A DNA stretch of 64,000 nucleotides from Nitrospira japonica (GCA_020723105.1 DYJL01000009.1:62001-126000), one strand, 5' to 3'. Shown: positions 37,370 to 45,342, counted from the first letter of the stretch. The notes: generated by a model from the letters alone, not told the origin. Numbers and translations: made by a program.

Positions 37370-37440
37370 GTTAGCGTATAGCGGTTAGCGTGTATTTATT
37401 TTTCTATACCCTACTCCCTATACGCTACACGCTTTTTATT
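37370..37440. repeat. Word-built hairpin repeat (AGCGTATAGCGG words)
   Basis: TTAGCGTATAGCGGTTAGCGTGTA is answered by TATACCCTACTCCCTATACGCTACACGCT after an AT loop. It sits between two genes of one operon, so it may act as an RNA-stability or processing structure. Confidence 0.6.
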
Positions 37441-37792
37441 TTTTTCTGGATCCTAAAATTTTTATCTCTTTTCTTGCTTCTTTATATGGCGCACTGTCCA
37501 TAATCATAAGCTCACTATATTTATTCTGAAAACCTATCAGTTCATCAAGGGTATTAATCTCAATTACCCATTGTTTCTCTTTTACCTTTTTATCGCAAAC
37601 AACCATCCCTCCTTCCTCTCTGTGATTTATTCCTGCTTCAATCCAATCCTTATACCATACTTTTTTTCTGGCAGCTTCAAGCGTCTTAACTGTTCGGTAA
37701 TCCAGCGGCGTTAACTCTTCTTCTCTGGCCTCATCACATGGCTTTTTGCTTTCCTTCAAAGATACCGTGGTCCTGCTTACAACAAATTTCAT
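37436..37792 (-). CDS. Hypothetical soluble protein in the cytochrome operon
   Basis: I start at the ATG (37792) that follows AAGGGGAAAAT, giving 118 aa beginning MKFVVSRTTVSLKESKKPC. The protein is hydrophilic with no signal peptide. Notable stretches are EARKKVWYKDWIEAGINHREE and KQWVIEINTLDELIGFQNKY. No cofactor motif is visible. Lying between two paralogous membrane proteins it is probably an accessory cytoplasmic factor; the function is unknown. Confidence 0.7.
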   Translation of the reverse strand: MKFVVSRTTVSLKESKKPCDEAREEELTPLDYRTVKTLEAARKKVWYKDWIEAGINHREEGGMVVCDKKVKEKQWVIEINTLDELIGFQNKYSELMIMDSAPYKEARKEIKILGSRKK

Positions 37793-37829
37793 ATTTTCCC
37801 CTTTCGTCATATATAAGCAATGCTAAGAT

Positions 37830-38159
37830 CTATTTCTGATGTACTGCTAAATCCGTGACCTCTTCCTTTCCAGTCTTTACCAAATCAATTAAATAACCAA
37901 TGGCCCATCCTGCAAGGGAACCGCCTACCACAAAAACTACGCCTGCAACCATTACACCCAATACCATAGACATTCCGACTATTATCCTCGGCAATAATGC
38001 AGCGCCCACTGGTGTCCCAAACAAATTACCGGCAATACTGAGGCCCACAACACCACCAATAAATGAACCAGGGAGTAACCCAATAAGAGCAAATAATACA
38101 AGCCCTGCGCCTGCACCTACATATAATCCTTTTTTTGCTATCTCACCTTTTGTCTTCAT
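37830..38159 (-). CDS. Small glycine-rich membrane protein, paralogue 1
   Basis: This 109-aa protein is the first gene of the sigma-54-type operon. It shares KKGLYVGAGAGLVLFALIGLLPGSFIGGVVG and AALLPRIIVG with the paralogue 480 bases downstream, so a tandem duplication interrupted by one gene is evident. About three hydrophobic segments are predicted. The role is unknown; first position in the operon suggests that it is needed for the complex. Confidence 0.75.
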   Translation of the reverse strand: MKTKGEIAKKGLYVGAGAGLVLFALIGLLPGSFIGGVVGLSIAGNLFGTPVGAALLPRIIVGMSMVLGVMVAGVVFVVGGSLAGWAIGYLIDLVKTGKEEVTDLAVHQK

Positions 38160-38199
38160 TTTTGTTTCCTCCTTTCATTGTTCTTTAGTCTTTAAAAAA

Positions 38200-38214
38200 G
38201 CATATTCCATGCCA
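38200..38214 (-). promoter_or_regulatory. Sigma-54 (-24/-12) promoter of the small-membrane-protein/NrfD/cytochrome operon
   Basis: On the minus strand TGGCATGGAATATGC matches the consensus TGGCACGnnnnTTGC at 9 of 11 defined positions, with GG and GC exactly 12 bases apart. The expected start site is near 38188, some 29 bases before the first gene. Confidence 0.7.
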
Positions 38215-38258
38215 AGTTGAATCCTATTGATTTTTAAGGAAAGTGCTATGGGAATTGT

Positions 38259-38293
38259 CTGCAAAGTTGCAAAGAATTTAATTATCTTTGCAG
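38259..38293. promoter_or_regulatory. Inverted repeat, likely enhancer site for an NtrC-type activator
   Basis: TGCAAAGA-N9-TCTTTGCA (38268-38292), overlapped by a second pair CTGCAAAG / CTTTGCAG. The centre is roughly 90 bases upstream of the predicted sigma-54 start, the usual place for activator binding. It lies between the divergent operon start and the end of the 11-haem cytochrome gene. Confidence 0.55.
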
Positions 38294-38326
38294 GATTGCA
38301 AAAACAATAGCGAAGTCTGGGAAGAA

Positions 38327-39220
38327 TTAATATACAAATTGTTCGGGGCTCTTATATGAATGACATTGGGAGCATAGGGTCTTGGCAGCAGCCTTTCCAA
38401 CAATCCATGAATGGGCTTTATGACAGTCAATGCAATTCAGGCCTTTTTTCATATGGAATCCATGCTGTCCTACAGATGTTTCATTTCTGTGGCACTCGCT
38501 TAGGCATGTATCAGGTGTTGGTTTTATTTCTCCGTGCGGCTTGTGGCATTGGTGGCAAAGCAGTTCTGCCATAGGCCCTGCCTGAGGAATGGCAGGATGA
38601 CATTTTATACATCTGTCTTTAGGAACCATGGAAGGCGTCTTTTCTGAAAAAAAATGGCATTTGAGACAGGAGAAAGCCTCCATGCCAAGTCCGTGCACGC
38701 CTTTATCCTGATGGCACTCCTGACACGCATTTCCATTGGGATGAAAATTATGCAGTGCATCTTTATGACAGGTCTTGCAGTCAATCCTTTGTATAAATAC
38801 ATGCTTTGCATGCCCATAGGATTTATTCAGTGTTAAAGACCCCTGAATTGATTCATTCATATGACACTGCTTGCAGGAAATCCAGGGTTTTTCTCTTCCG
38901 TGAGTTTGAGAAAATTTCTTGCTATTGCCGCTTATAACAAATGTTGCAAGAAGCTGGTTCTGCTCCAGGATGCTCAATTGATGACACTTCTGACAGATTA
39001 CGCTTTTGTGTCTGCCGTCATACCATTGTGTGAAAGCCTCTTTCATCAAATGACATGACATGCAGAATTGCGGGTCCTCCTGGGTATGCCTGTAGTACTT
39101 AAGCCCTACAACAACACCCAGTACAGCAATAACGATTATTAAGACAAGGGCCATGCCCTTCAAATATTCCAGAGCCCTGCCTATCAGCTCTACAAACCTG
39201 CTGTAAAGATTCATCTGCAC
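38327..39220 (-). CDS. Membrane-anchored 11-haem NapC/NirT-like cytochrome c
   Basis: This 297-aa protein has one N-terminal TM anchor (about 20-42) followed by a periplasmic domain with ten CXXCH motifs (CMSCH, CQKCH, CKQCH, CKTCH, CQECH, CLKCH, CIKCH, CHQCH, CIDCH, CSQCH). It also has one CX3CH (CLSECH), eleven potential haems. The first part matches NapC/NirT quinol dehydrogenases (EDPQFCMSCHLMKEAFTQW). The extra C-terminal haems suggest a fused electron wire. It could carry electrons from menaquinol to the periplasm for an arsenate reductase or for extracellular acceptors (inference). Confidence 0.9.
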   Translation of the reverse strand: MQMNLYSRFVELIGRALEYLKGMALVLIIVIAVLGVVVGLKYYRHTQEDPQFCMSCHLMKEAFTQWYDGRHKSVICQKCHQLSILEQNQLLATFVISGNSKKFSQTHGREKPWISCKQCHMNESIQGSLTLNKSYGHAKHVFIQRIDCKTCHKDALHNFHPNGNACQECHQDKGVHGLGMEAFSCLKCHFFSEKTPSMVPKDRCIKCHPAIPQAGPMAELLCHQCHKPHGEIKPTPDTCLSECHRNETSVGQHGFHMKKGLNCIDCHKAHSWIVGKAAAKTLCSQCHSYKSPEQFVY

Positions 39221-39279
39221 CTCTTTGTCATACCACTTTAGGAGATATAATTATGCCATTACCAATGTTTTTTTTCTAA

Positions 39280-39312
39280 CCCGGATTATTCAAAAACATT
39301 TGCAATGGAGAA
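39280..39312. repeat. Solo MITE-like end
   Basis: CCCGGATTATTCAAAAACATTTGCAATGGAGAA resembles the outer end of copy A read on its minus strand (CCCGGATTATTCATAAACTTTTATTTCGGAGCA). No partner end was found nearby. Confidence 0.35.
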
Positions 39313-39373
39313 TACATGGAAAAAACAGGGAATAGGGATTAGGAGATAGTGGGTAGATAAGAAGAAAAAATAT

Positions 39374-39394
39374 AGCTTAAGCGGCTTAAGCTGG
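39374..39394 (+). repeat. 9-bp-unit dispersed repeat, copy 5 (2 units)
   Basis: GTAGATAAGAAGAAAAAATAT precedes AGCTTAAGC GGCTTAAGC TGGTCTTTAGACGG, the same layout as copy 4 but without the long tail. Confidence 0.65.
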
Positions 39395-39411
39395 TCTTTA
39401 GACGGACGGCA

Positions 39412-40449
39412 TTACTTCAACTGTTTTTTCTTTGATGAAAACTCGCCAAAGGAGACATGTTCTTTAATCGCATATATTGATCCAATGACCACTGTAGATC
39501 CCATAGCTACAAGCCATGCAACTATGCCGTAGCTTAAGGCAACGGCCTTCTGAATGCCAAATATTCCATGTAAAGAAACAACACAGGCCAGATGATACGA
39601 ACCAAGAAACCCTGGCGTTGGTGCAAGCGTAATAAAAATCGCAACAGTCAGACAGATGATCATAAGAGAAGATATAACAGGAAGTTCGTTCTCTATTCCA
39701 AAGGCAAAATAAAGCGGGTAGTAGGTAACAATAAATACTGTCCAGATAAGAAAAGAAAGAAAAATGGAAGCCAGAAATCCCCGATGGTCCCTTATAATAT
39801 TGAGGCCTTCTGTAAATGAATGGACCAGTCCGACAATCTTCTCTTTCCATTTTGGAGGAAAGGGTTTAATGCAAATACCCAGTATCTTCATAGCCCAATC
39901 ATTTTTAAATTGCAGGAAGGCCGAAAAAAGAAGGATAAAAATACATAACATAAAACTTGCAGTCCCGAAAAACTTGATCTTATCAATGATCTGATATTCG
40001 CCACCCTGATTTTTTGGGGTAAGGGCATCTGGCATAACCAGTAATATCCATACAATTAAAAGCAGAAGTACAATTAAATCAAAAAGTCTCTCTATAAATA
40101 TTGTTGCAAAAGAAGAACTGAAACTGATCCTCTCCCTTTTGGAAAGAAGATAGGCCCTGATAAATTCTCCTGCCCTGGCAGGAAGCATATTCGCCATGAA
40201 GCCTACCATCAATGGAGAAAAAAGGGCCGCAGTCTTTACATTTTTTATAGGACGGATTAAATAGTGCCATCGCATAGCCCTGAGTAAATAGCTGAACAGA
40301 ACAAGAAGAATTGCCGGAATAAGATATAAATAATGCACTGACAAAAGGGCTTCGGTCAGCTCAGACAGCTTAACTCCCTTAAATGCATAATACAGGGAAA
40401 AAACGATAAGGATAAGGCCTATGAAGAGATGAACAAATTTTTTATTCAT
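39412..40449 (-). CDS. Lysylphosphatidylglycerol synthase/flippase-like membrane protein (YbhN/UPF0104 family)
   Basis: This 345-aa integral protein has about eight TM helices and the family hallmark FSSSFATIFIERLFDLIVLLLLI together with ATPTPGFLGSYHLACVV near the C-terminus. Members are the membrane domains of MprF or glycan/lipid flippase-like proteins; the substrate is not predictable here. It is a single gene on the minus strand and ends next to a dispersed repeat. The start codon follows a weak ribosome site. Confidence 0.85.
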   Translation of the reverse strand: MNKKFVHLFIGLILIVFSLYYAFKGVKLSELTEALLSVHYLYLIPAILLVLFSYLLRAMRWHYLIRPIKNVKTAALFSPLMVGFMANMLPARAGEFIRAYLLSKRERISFSSSFATIFIERLFDLIVLLLLIVWILLVMPDALTPKNQGGEYQIIDKIKFFGTASFMLCIFILLFSAFLQFKNDWAMKILGICIKPFPPKWKEKIVGLVHSFTEGLNIIRDHRGFLASIFLSFLIWTVFIVTYYPLYFAFGIENELPVISSLMIICLTVAIFITLAPTPGFLGSYHLACVVSLHGIFGIQKAVALSYGIVAWLVAMGSTVVIGSIYAIKEHVSFGEFSSKKKQLK

Positions 40450-40566
40450 GAGTTGTCAGCGATGAAATAGTATACCTGTGAAATTAATTAACAATCAAGT
40501 GGAAGAAAGGTCTTTTCTAATCGGGTTACTATCAAAACGAAGTGGATACTGTTACAATTATTAATA

Positions 40567-41415
40567 ATGAAAATATTCTACTCACCTCAATGTCTCGCAT
40601 ATTCACATCCTGGACATCCGGAGGCCCCTGTAAGGATTGAGTCTGCCTATCATTATCTCAAAGAAAAGAAATTCGAATTTATTGAACCGGCCCCTTGTTC
40701 AGATGAAGATGTTCTATTGGCTCATACAGCGGAACTGCTTGAGAGCGTAAGAAAGGAAAATTTTTTCGATTTTGATACGCCTGCATTCCCGGGTATTTTC
40801 AATATTGCAAAATTATCTGCAGGTAGTGCAATTGAGGCAGCCCTGCATTGTTTAGCCACAGGCGAAAAGGCCTTTTCCTTTATGCGGCCGCCCGGACATC
40901 ATGCTACCAAAAGAAAACTTGGAGGTTTTTGTTACTTTAATAATATCGCTATCGCCTCGTTAAAAGCACAACAAAAAATTAAAAAAGTTGCAATCGTGGA
41001 CTTTGACTGCCATCACGGTAACGGAACTGAAGACATCTTTATTGACAATAAAAACGTTATGTATTTATCTCTGCATCAAAGCCCCCTATATCCCGGCACA
41101 GGCCTTAGCAGCAGGGAAAACTGCATTAATTATCCTCTTCCTGCCCAGACAAGTCCTGGCGAATATCTCTCTGTGCTTGAACAGGGACTTGAGAAGATAA
41201 GGGGCTTTGCCCCTGACTTACTGGCAGTCTCTGCCGGATTCGACACATATAAACTGGACCCTATTACCAGCTTTTCCCTGGAAAAAGAAACTTACACGGA
41301 TATAGGGAGAAGGCTTGCAGATTTACAGATACCAACATTTTCCATTCTTGAAGGCGGCTACAGTAAAGAGCTTGCCGAATGCATTTGTAATTTCCTCACC
41401 GGCCTTGAAGAATAA
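40567..41415 (+). CDS. Histone-deacetylase-family amidohydrolase (AcuC/HdaH-like)
   Basis: This 282-aa zinc hydrolase of the HDAC superfamily shows all the catalytic elements: the His pair in MRPPGHHATKRKLGGFCYFNN, metal ligands in VDFDCHHGNGTEDIF and SAGFDTYKLD, and the Tyr-bearing EGGYS loop. Bacterial members deacetylate polyamines, acetyl-lysine proteins or small amides. Nothing around the gene tells which. The three downstream tRNA genes on the same strand start about 100 bases after its stop. Confidence 0.9.
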   Translation: MKIFYSPQCLAYSHPGHPEAPVRIESAYHYLKEKKFEFIEPAPCSDEDVLLAHTAELLESVRKENFFDFDTPAFPGIFNIAKLSAGSAIEAALHCLATGEKAFSFMRPPGHHATKRKLGGFCYFNNIAIASLKAQQKIKKVAIVDFDCHHGNGTEDIFIDNKNVMYLSLHQSPLYPGTGLSSRENCINYPLPAQTSPGEYLSVLEQGLEKIRGFAPDLLAVSAGFDTYKLDPITSFSLEKETYTDIGRRLADLQIPTFSILEGGYSKELAECICNFLTGLEE

Positions 41416-41514
41416 CCTGTGCAATTTCTGAGCTGAATCTGAATATTATTGAAGCGGGTGATTTTTATAGGCGCTTTGTTGTAAAATTTCCTGAAGTTTA
41501 ATTAATCAGTACAG

Positions 41515-41591
41515 GTGAGTGTAGCTCAGCCGGTTAGAGCATCTGACTGTGGCTCAGAGGGTCGGGGGTTCGAATCCCCTCACTCACCCCA
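41515..41591 (+). tRNA. tRNA-His (anticodon GTG)
   Basis: Acceptor GTGAGTG pairs with CACTCAC, the anticodon loop is CTGTGGC, the discriminator is C, and CCA is encoded. The base before (41514) is G, so the G-1 of tRNA-His can be genome-encoded. Confidence 0.96.
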
Positions 41592-41593
41592 TT

Positions 41594-41665
41594 TTAGAGT
41601 AAAGAGTCAGGAGTTACGAGTTAAGTAAAAAACTTAACTGCTTGACTCTTGACTCATAACTCTAA
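41594..41665. repeat. Word-built hairpin between tRNA-His and tRNA-Arg
   Basis: TTAGAGTAAAGAGTCAGGAGTTACGAGTTAAG pairs with CTTAACTGCTTGACTCTTGACTCATAACTCTAA around an A-rich loop. A near copy separates the next two tRNAs. Confidence 0.75.
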
Positions 41666-41668
41666 GAT

Positions 41669-41745
41669 GCGCCTGTAGCTCAGTGGATTAGAGCATCGGC
41701 CTCCGGAGCCGAGGGTCGGAGGTTCGAATCCTCTCAGGCGCGCCA
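41669..41745 (+). tRNA. tRNA-Arg (anticodon CCG)
   Basis: Acceptor GCGCCTG pairs with CAGGCGC, the anticodon loop is CTCCGGA, the T-loop is TTCGAAT, and CCA is encoded. Confidence 0.96.
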
Positions 41746-41748
41746 TTA

Positions 41749-41818
41749 TAGAGTTAAGAGTCAGGAGTTATGAGTTAAGTAAAAAACTCAACCGCTTGAT
41801 TCTTGACTCTTAACTCTA
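41749..41818. repeat. Word-built hairpin between tRNA-Arg and tRNA-Lys
   Basis: TAGAGTTAAGAGTCAGGAGTTATGAGTTAAG pairs with CTCAACCGCTTGATTCTTGACTCTTAACTCTA. It is very close to the hairpin at 41594-41665. Confidence 0.75.
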
Positions 41819-41824
41819 AGCAGA

Positions 41825-41897
<73 letters not shown>

Positions 41898-41899
41898 CT

Positions 41900-42589
41900 T
41901 TATAATTTACCTTCTTTAACATCCTTGCATTCGCCGATGGGTACGGGTCCGCCAAATACCCTGTAATGCTCCTTTAAAATCTCGCACACATCTTTTGCAT
42001 CATCAACAATATGAAAAAAAGCAAAATCCTCGGGGCTTATCGTTCCATGCTGTACAAGAGTGTTTTTCATCCAGTCTATAAGGCCCTGCCAGTATTCCCT
42101 GCCAAACAGTATAATCGGGAAAGAGTCAAGCTTTCCTGTCTGCACCAGGGTCAAGGCCTCAAAAAACTCATCCATTGTGCCGAATCCTCCAGGGAATATG
42201 ACATAAGCAATGGCATACTTTACAAACATCAGCTTTCTGACAAAGAAGTATCTGAAGTCAATGGCTATGTCCTGATATTGATTTGACACCTGTTCATGAG
42301 GAAGCTGGATATTGAGTCCGATGGATTTACTTTTTCCCATTTTGGCGCCCTTGTTCGCAGCCTCCATAATACCAGGGCCGCCGCCTGTTATCACAGAAAA
42401 GCCTGCGTTAGAGAGCATCTTGCCCACCTTTATGGCCTGATGGTAGTAATATGAATCCTCATTCAGCCTTGCGCTTCCGAATATAGTCACTGCAGGGCCC
42501 AGCTCATAAAGGGTTTCAAAACCCTCAACCAGTTCCGACTGTATTCTGAATACCCGCCAAGTGTCCGATTTCCTTAAATCTTCAATCAT
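41900..42589 (-). CDS. LOG-family Rossmann-fold protein (TIGR00730-like)
   Basis: The protein (229 aa from the ATG at 42589) has the LOG signatures VITGGGPGIMEAANKGA and FPGGFGTMDEFFEALTLVQ, the PGGxGTxxE active-site motif of nucleoside-5'-monophosphate phosphoribohydrolases. The track's GTG start nine codons upstream lacks a ribosome site, while GGGAGGAAGG precedes the ATG. It follows arsA after 34 bases and may be co-transcribed with the ars genes; a mechanistic link to arsenic is not known to me. Confidence 0.85.
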   Translation of the reverse strand: MIEDLRKSDTWRVFRIQSELVEGFETLYELGPAVTIFGSARLNEDSYYYHQAIKVGKMLSNAGFSVITGGGPGIMEAANKGAKMGKSKSIGLNIQLPHEQVSNQYQDIAIDFRYFFVRKLMFVKYAIAYVIFPGGFGTMDEFFEALTLVQTGKLDSFPIILFGREYWQGLIDWMKNTLVQHGTISPEDFAFFHIVDDAKDVCEILKEHYRVFGGPVPIGECKDVKEGKL

Positions 42590-42623
42590 GCAACCTTCCT
42601 CCCTTCTGTAATTCACCTGCCTA

Positions 42624-44528
42624 TTATATATTCTTGGACAAATGTATACCTGCCATTTTCAGCCGTTCAAGCCCCTTTATCTCGTCCTGCAGCATAGGAA
42701 ACTGGAGCACAGGGAGGTTGAATTTATTCTGTATCGCCTCTAAATACTGCATCTGCATCTGTCTCCTGTTTCTGAAAAAGTCATTAACGCATACCTCTTC
42801 TGGCAGGACCATATTCGCAACCACAAGCTGTGTCTCAATGCCTGCATCTTTTAAATCAAGCATGGCCCTGTACGATTCAAGGACTGGAGTAGATTCCGGA
42901 TAAAGCACAAGGCAGAATACTGACTGCTCTGATTTGCGGAGTATATTAATGATTTTTCTGAATCTGTTTTCTGTCTCCCTTTTTGCCTTTGCACCCTCTG
43001 TTGTATCTATCATCATCTCCGCCTGTTTCGCATAATCAAAAGGAAGGTCGAGAAGCCTCAATGTATGTCCTGTCGGAGCGGTATCAAAGACAATTACATC
43101 ATAAGCGCTGCTTTCTATAAAACGAATGAATTTGTCGAATGCTGCCATCTCTTCAATACAGGGGGAATTAAGCTCCTCTTCCATAGCGGCTATCATATCT
43201 TCAGAATATTTTTCCCTCGCTTCTTCGAGAACTCTCTCTTTGTACTCAGTAAAAGCCTTCTCCTGATCAATCATCACTGCAAAAAGATTTTCTGCAATCT
43301 CTGAAGGCTCATCATCTATCTTTACATCAAATACTTCACCGATGTGCGCTGCAGGGTCTGTAGTTACAATAAGTGTTTTGAATCCCTTCTGTGCTGTATG
43401 CATTGCAGTAATGCACGATATAGTCGTCTTGCCAACCCCGCCCTTGCCGGTGAAAAAAATTGCTTTGGTCTGGTTAGCCGGAATGATTAGCTTATCGATA
43501 TCAGGCTTTTCAATATTGCCAAGATGGGTAGCACTCAAGACTCCAGCTTTTACTCTTGTCATTCCGGCTTGTCGGGAATCTTTCTTCTCAAAAAGATTCC
43601 CGACGCGCCCTGCTTGCGGGAATGACATACGATTGATGTTGTTGCGTGCTACAAACAATTTCTCCGCTACACTTTTTAACGCCTCAATCCCCTTTACTTC
43701 TCTGTCCCTTAACAACATAAACCGTTTTGGCTTGCTGATTGCCTTTTCAGTTGCTCCGAGCACCCTCTGCTGCGCTTCATATTTCTTTCTGAAAAACTCA
43801 ATATCACAGACTTCTTCAGGCAGTATTCCGTTTATGATAATCTCTCCAGATTTAATGCCGATTGTCTCAAGCTCTTTTGACGCCCTTATGGTTTCATAAA
43901 GCGAGAGTTCCTCAGGACGCATGACAAAGATGAAATCTGTACGTTCAGGATTCTTCAGAAGTGAAGTCGCACGGTCGTACTTATCTTTGGAATCCTGTAT
44001 GGACTGTACCGGGCCGAGACATGTTTGGCCGCTGCCTTTTGCGGATTCCTCTATATGTCTGGACCAGTCCACTGGAAGCTCAAGCAAGCGTATGGTGTGT
44101 CCGGTAGGCGCAGTATCAAATACAATGATGTCGTATTCATCCACTTCCATAAAATCAATAAACCTGTCAAAAGATGCCATCTCTGTTGTGCAGGGACCGC
44201 TCAGGTTTTCCTCGAGAGATGCTATCACATCATTGGGCATTATCTCTCGAAACGGGCCGATGATCCGCTCTTTGTACTCCCTTGTCGCCTCATCCGGGTC
44301 AATTTCCATGGCATGTAATTGTAGGGGTAATTCATGAATTACCCCTACAGATATCGGCATTATCCTATGCCCGATCTCCTGTTCAAATACATCTGCAAGA
44401 TTGGATGCCGGGTCGGTTGTTACAATCAATGTCTTTTTGCCTGACAACGCATGATGCAATGCCGTGGCGCATGCCATCGTGGTCTTGCCAACCCCGCCCT
44501 TGCCTGAAAAAAATATATATTTTGTCAT
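42624..44528 (-). CDS. arsA: Arsenite-transport-type ATPase ArsA (fused two-domain)
   Basis: This 634-aa protein has two homologous ATPase halves, each with a deviant Walker A (FFSGKGGVGKTT near residue 7, FFTGKGGVGKTT near 355), VTTDPASN/VTTDPAAH and VFDTAPTGHT motifs. In arsenic resistance ArsA energises an arsenite permease; no arsB or acr3 lies in the window. The gene is longer than usual (~585 aa), partly because two palindromic repeats (30 bp and 69 bp) are read through in frame, adding 10 residues in the first half and 23 in the linker. It overlaps the end of arsM by 4 bases. Confidence 0.9.
   Translation of the reverse strand: MTKYIFFSGKGGVGKTTMACATALHHALSGKKTLIVTTDPASNLADVFEQEIGHRIMPISVGVIHELPLQLHAMEIDPDEATREYKERIIGPFREIMPNDVIASLEENLSGPCTTEMASFDRFIDFMEVDEYDIIVFDTAPTGHTIRLLELPVDWSRHIEESAKGSGQTCLGPVQSIQDSKDKYDRATSLLKNPERTDFIFVMRPEELSLYETIRASKELETIGIKSGEIIINGILPEEVCDIEFFRKKYEAQQRVLGATEKAISKPKRFMLLRDREVKGIEALKSVAEKLFVARNNINRMSFPQAGRVGNLFEKKDSRQAGMTRVKAGVLSATHLGNIEKPDIDKLIIPANQTKAIFFTGKGGVGKTTISCITAMHTAQKGFKTLIVTTDPAAHIGEVFDVKIDDEPSEIAENLFAVMIDQEKAFTEYKERVLEEAREKYSEDMIAAMEEELNSPCIEEMAAFDKFIRFIESSAYDVIVFDTAPTGHTLRLLDLPFDYAKQAEMMIDTTEGAKAKRETENRFRKIINILRKSEQSVFCLVLYPESTPVLESYRAMLDLKDAGIETQLVVANMVLPEEVCVNDFFRNRRQMQMQYLEAIQNKFNLPVLQFPMLQDEIKGLERLKMAGIHLSKNI
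43558..43626. repeat. In-frame palindromic repeat in the arsA linker
   Basis: 69 bp bounded by GTCATTCC and GGGAATGAC, with inner arms CGGGAATCTTT and AAAGATTCCCG. It is 23 codons long, read as QAGRVGNLFEKKDSRQAGMT, and lies between the two ATPase halves. Confidence 0.75.
44320..44349. repeat. Perfect 30-bp palindrome inside arsA
   Basis: TGTAGGGGTAATTCATGAATTACCCCTACA is self-complementary along its full length. It is 10 codons long and in frame (VGVIHELPLQ). The second ATPase half has no matching residues at the homologous place. Confidence 0.85.
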
Positions 44529-45328
44529 TTATGTCCCTCTATACAGACACTGACTACATAGTCCTGAATAGATTCTCCCTTTTTTAAGCTACCCATTATC
44601 TTCCCTTCCACCGGATCTTCGGTATATGAATCGGTGTATAATGATAACCCTTTCCCGGATACCTTCACGTCTTTAAAACCAGCCCTCTCTACTATTTTTC
44701 TGTATTCATCAACAAGTATTGCTCCGGCAATACAGCCTACATATGCCAGAATATTTTCCAGGATCTTTTCCGGAAGTTTTTTCAAAAGAGCGATATCAGA
44801 AATTGATATCCTTCCGCCTGGTTTCAGTACCCTGTAGATCTCCTGAAAGACCCGCGGCTTGTCTGCTGAGAGATTGATCACGCAATTGCTTATGACTGCA
44901 TCAACTGAATGGTCTGCCGCCGGCAGATTCTCAATCTCGCCAAGCCTGAACTCAACATTTTTTATCGCGTTTCTTTTTGCGTTGTCCCTTGCCTTCTCTA
45001 TCATCTCAGGGGTCATATCAACACCGATAACCTTGCCTTTAGTACCGACTTTCGAAGCAGCCAGAAAACAGTCAAAGCCCGCGCCTGCGCCGAGGTCCAG
45101 CACAATTTCTCCTTTTTTCAGACCTGCCAATGCCGTAGGATTACCGCAACTTAGGGCGAGGTTTGCCTCATCCGGAATTGCCCTTAAATCTTCTTCAGAA
45201 TATCCGATCGATTTTGCATACTCCTTTGCATCAGGGCCAGAGCATGTGCCGCATCCGCACCCCTTCTGTCCCTTTGCGATTTTTCCATAAGCATCCCGGA
45301 CTATTTTTATCGTTTTAGCTCTGTTCAT
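44525..45328 (-). CDS. arsM: Arsenite S-adenosylmethionine methyltransferase
   Basis: This 267-aa class I methyltransferase has SAM motif VLDLGAGAGFDCFLAA and arsenic-binding cysteines in GCGCGTCSG, SCGNPTAL, ISNCVINLS and AYVGCIAGA. The latter two correspond to the conserved Cys pair of ArsM. It would methylate As(III) to mono-, di- and volatile trimethyl forms. It lies in a tight arsR-arsD-arsM-arsA order, overlapping arsA by 4 bases. Confidence 0.92.
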   Translation of the reverse strand: MNRAKTIKIVRDAYGKIAKGQKGCGCGTCSGPDAKEYAKSIGYSEEDLRAIPDEANLALSCGNPTALAGLKKGEIVLDLGAGAGFDCFLAASKVGTKGKVIGVDMTPEMIEKARDNAKRNAIKNVEFRLGEIENLPAADHSVDAVISNCVINLSADKPRVFQEIYRVLKPGGRISISDIALLKKLPEKILENILAYVGCIAGAILVDEYRKIVERAGFKDVKVSGKGLSLYTDSYTEDPVEGKIMGSLKKGESIQDYVVSVCIEGHK

Positions 45329-45342
45329 AATAGCCTCCTGAA

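Noticed and set aside
40567-41415. Gene as acetoin utilisation protein AcuC by name
   Set aside because: Only the HDAC fold can be supported; no acetoin genes are nearby, so the symbol was not used.
41900-42589. LOG protein as part of the arsenic pathway
   Set aside because: Only the proximity to arsA supports it; no known chemical link was recognised.
43342-43899. Plus-strand ORF of 185 aa opposite arsA
   Set aside because: Antisense to a well-supported gene; its open frame follows from codon bias of arsA.
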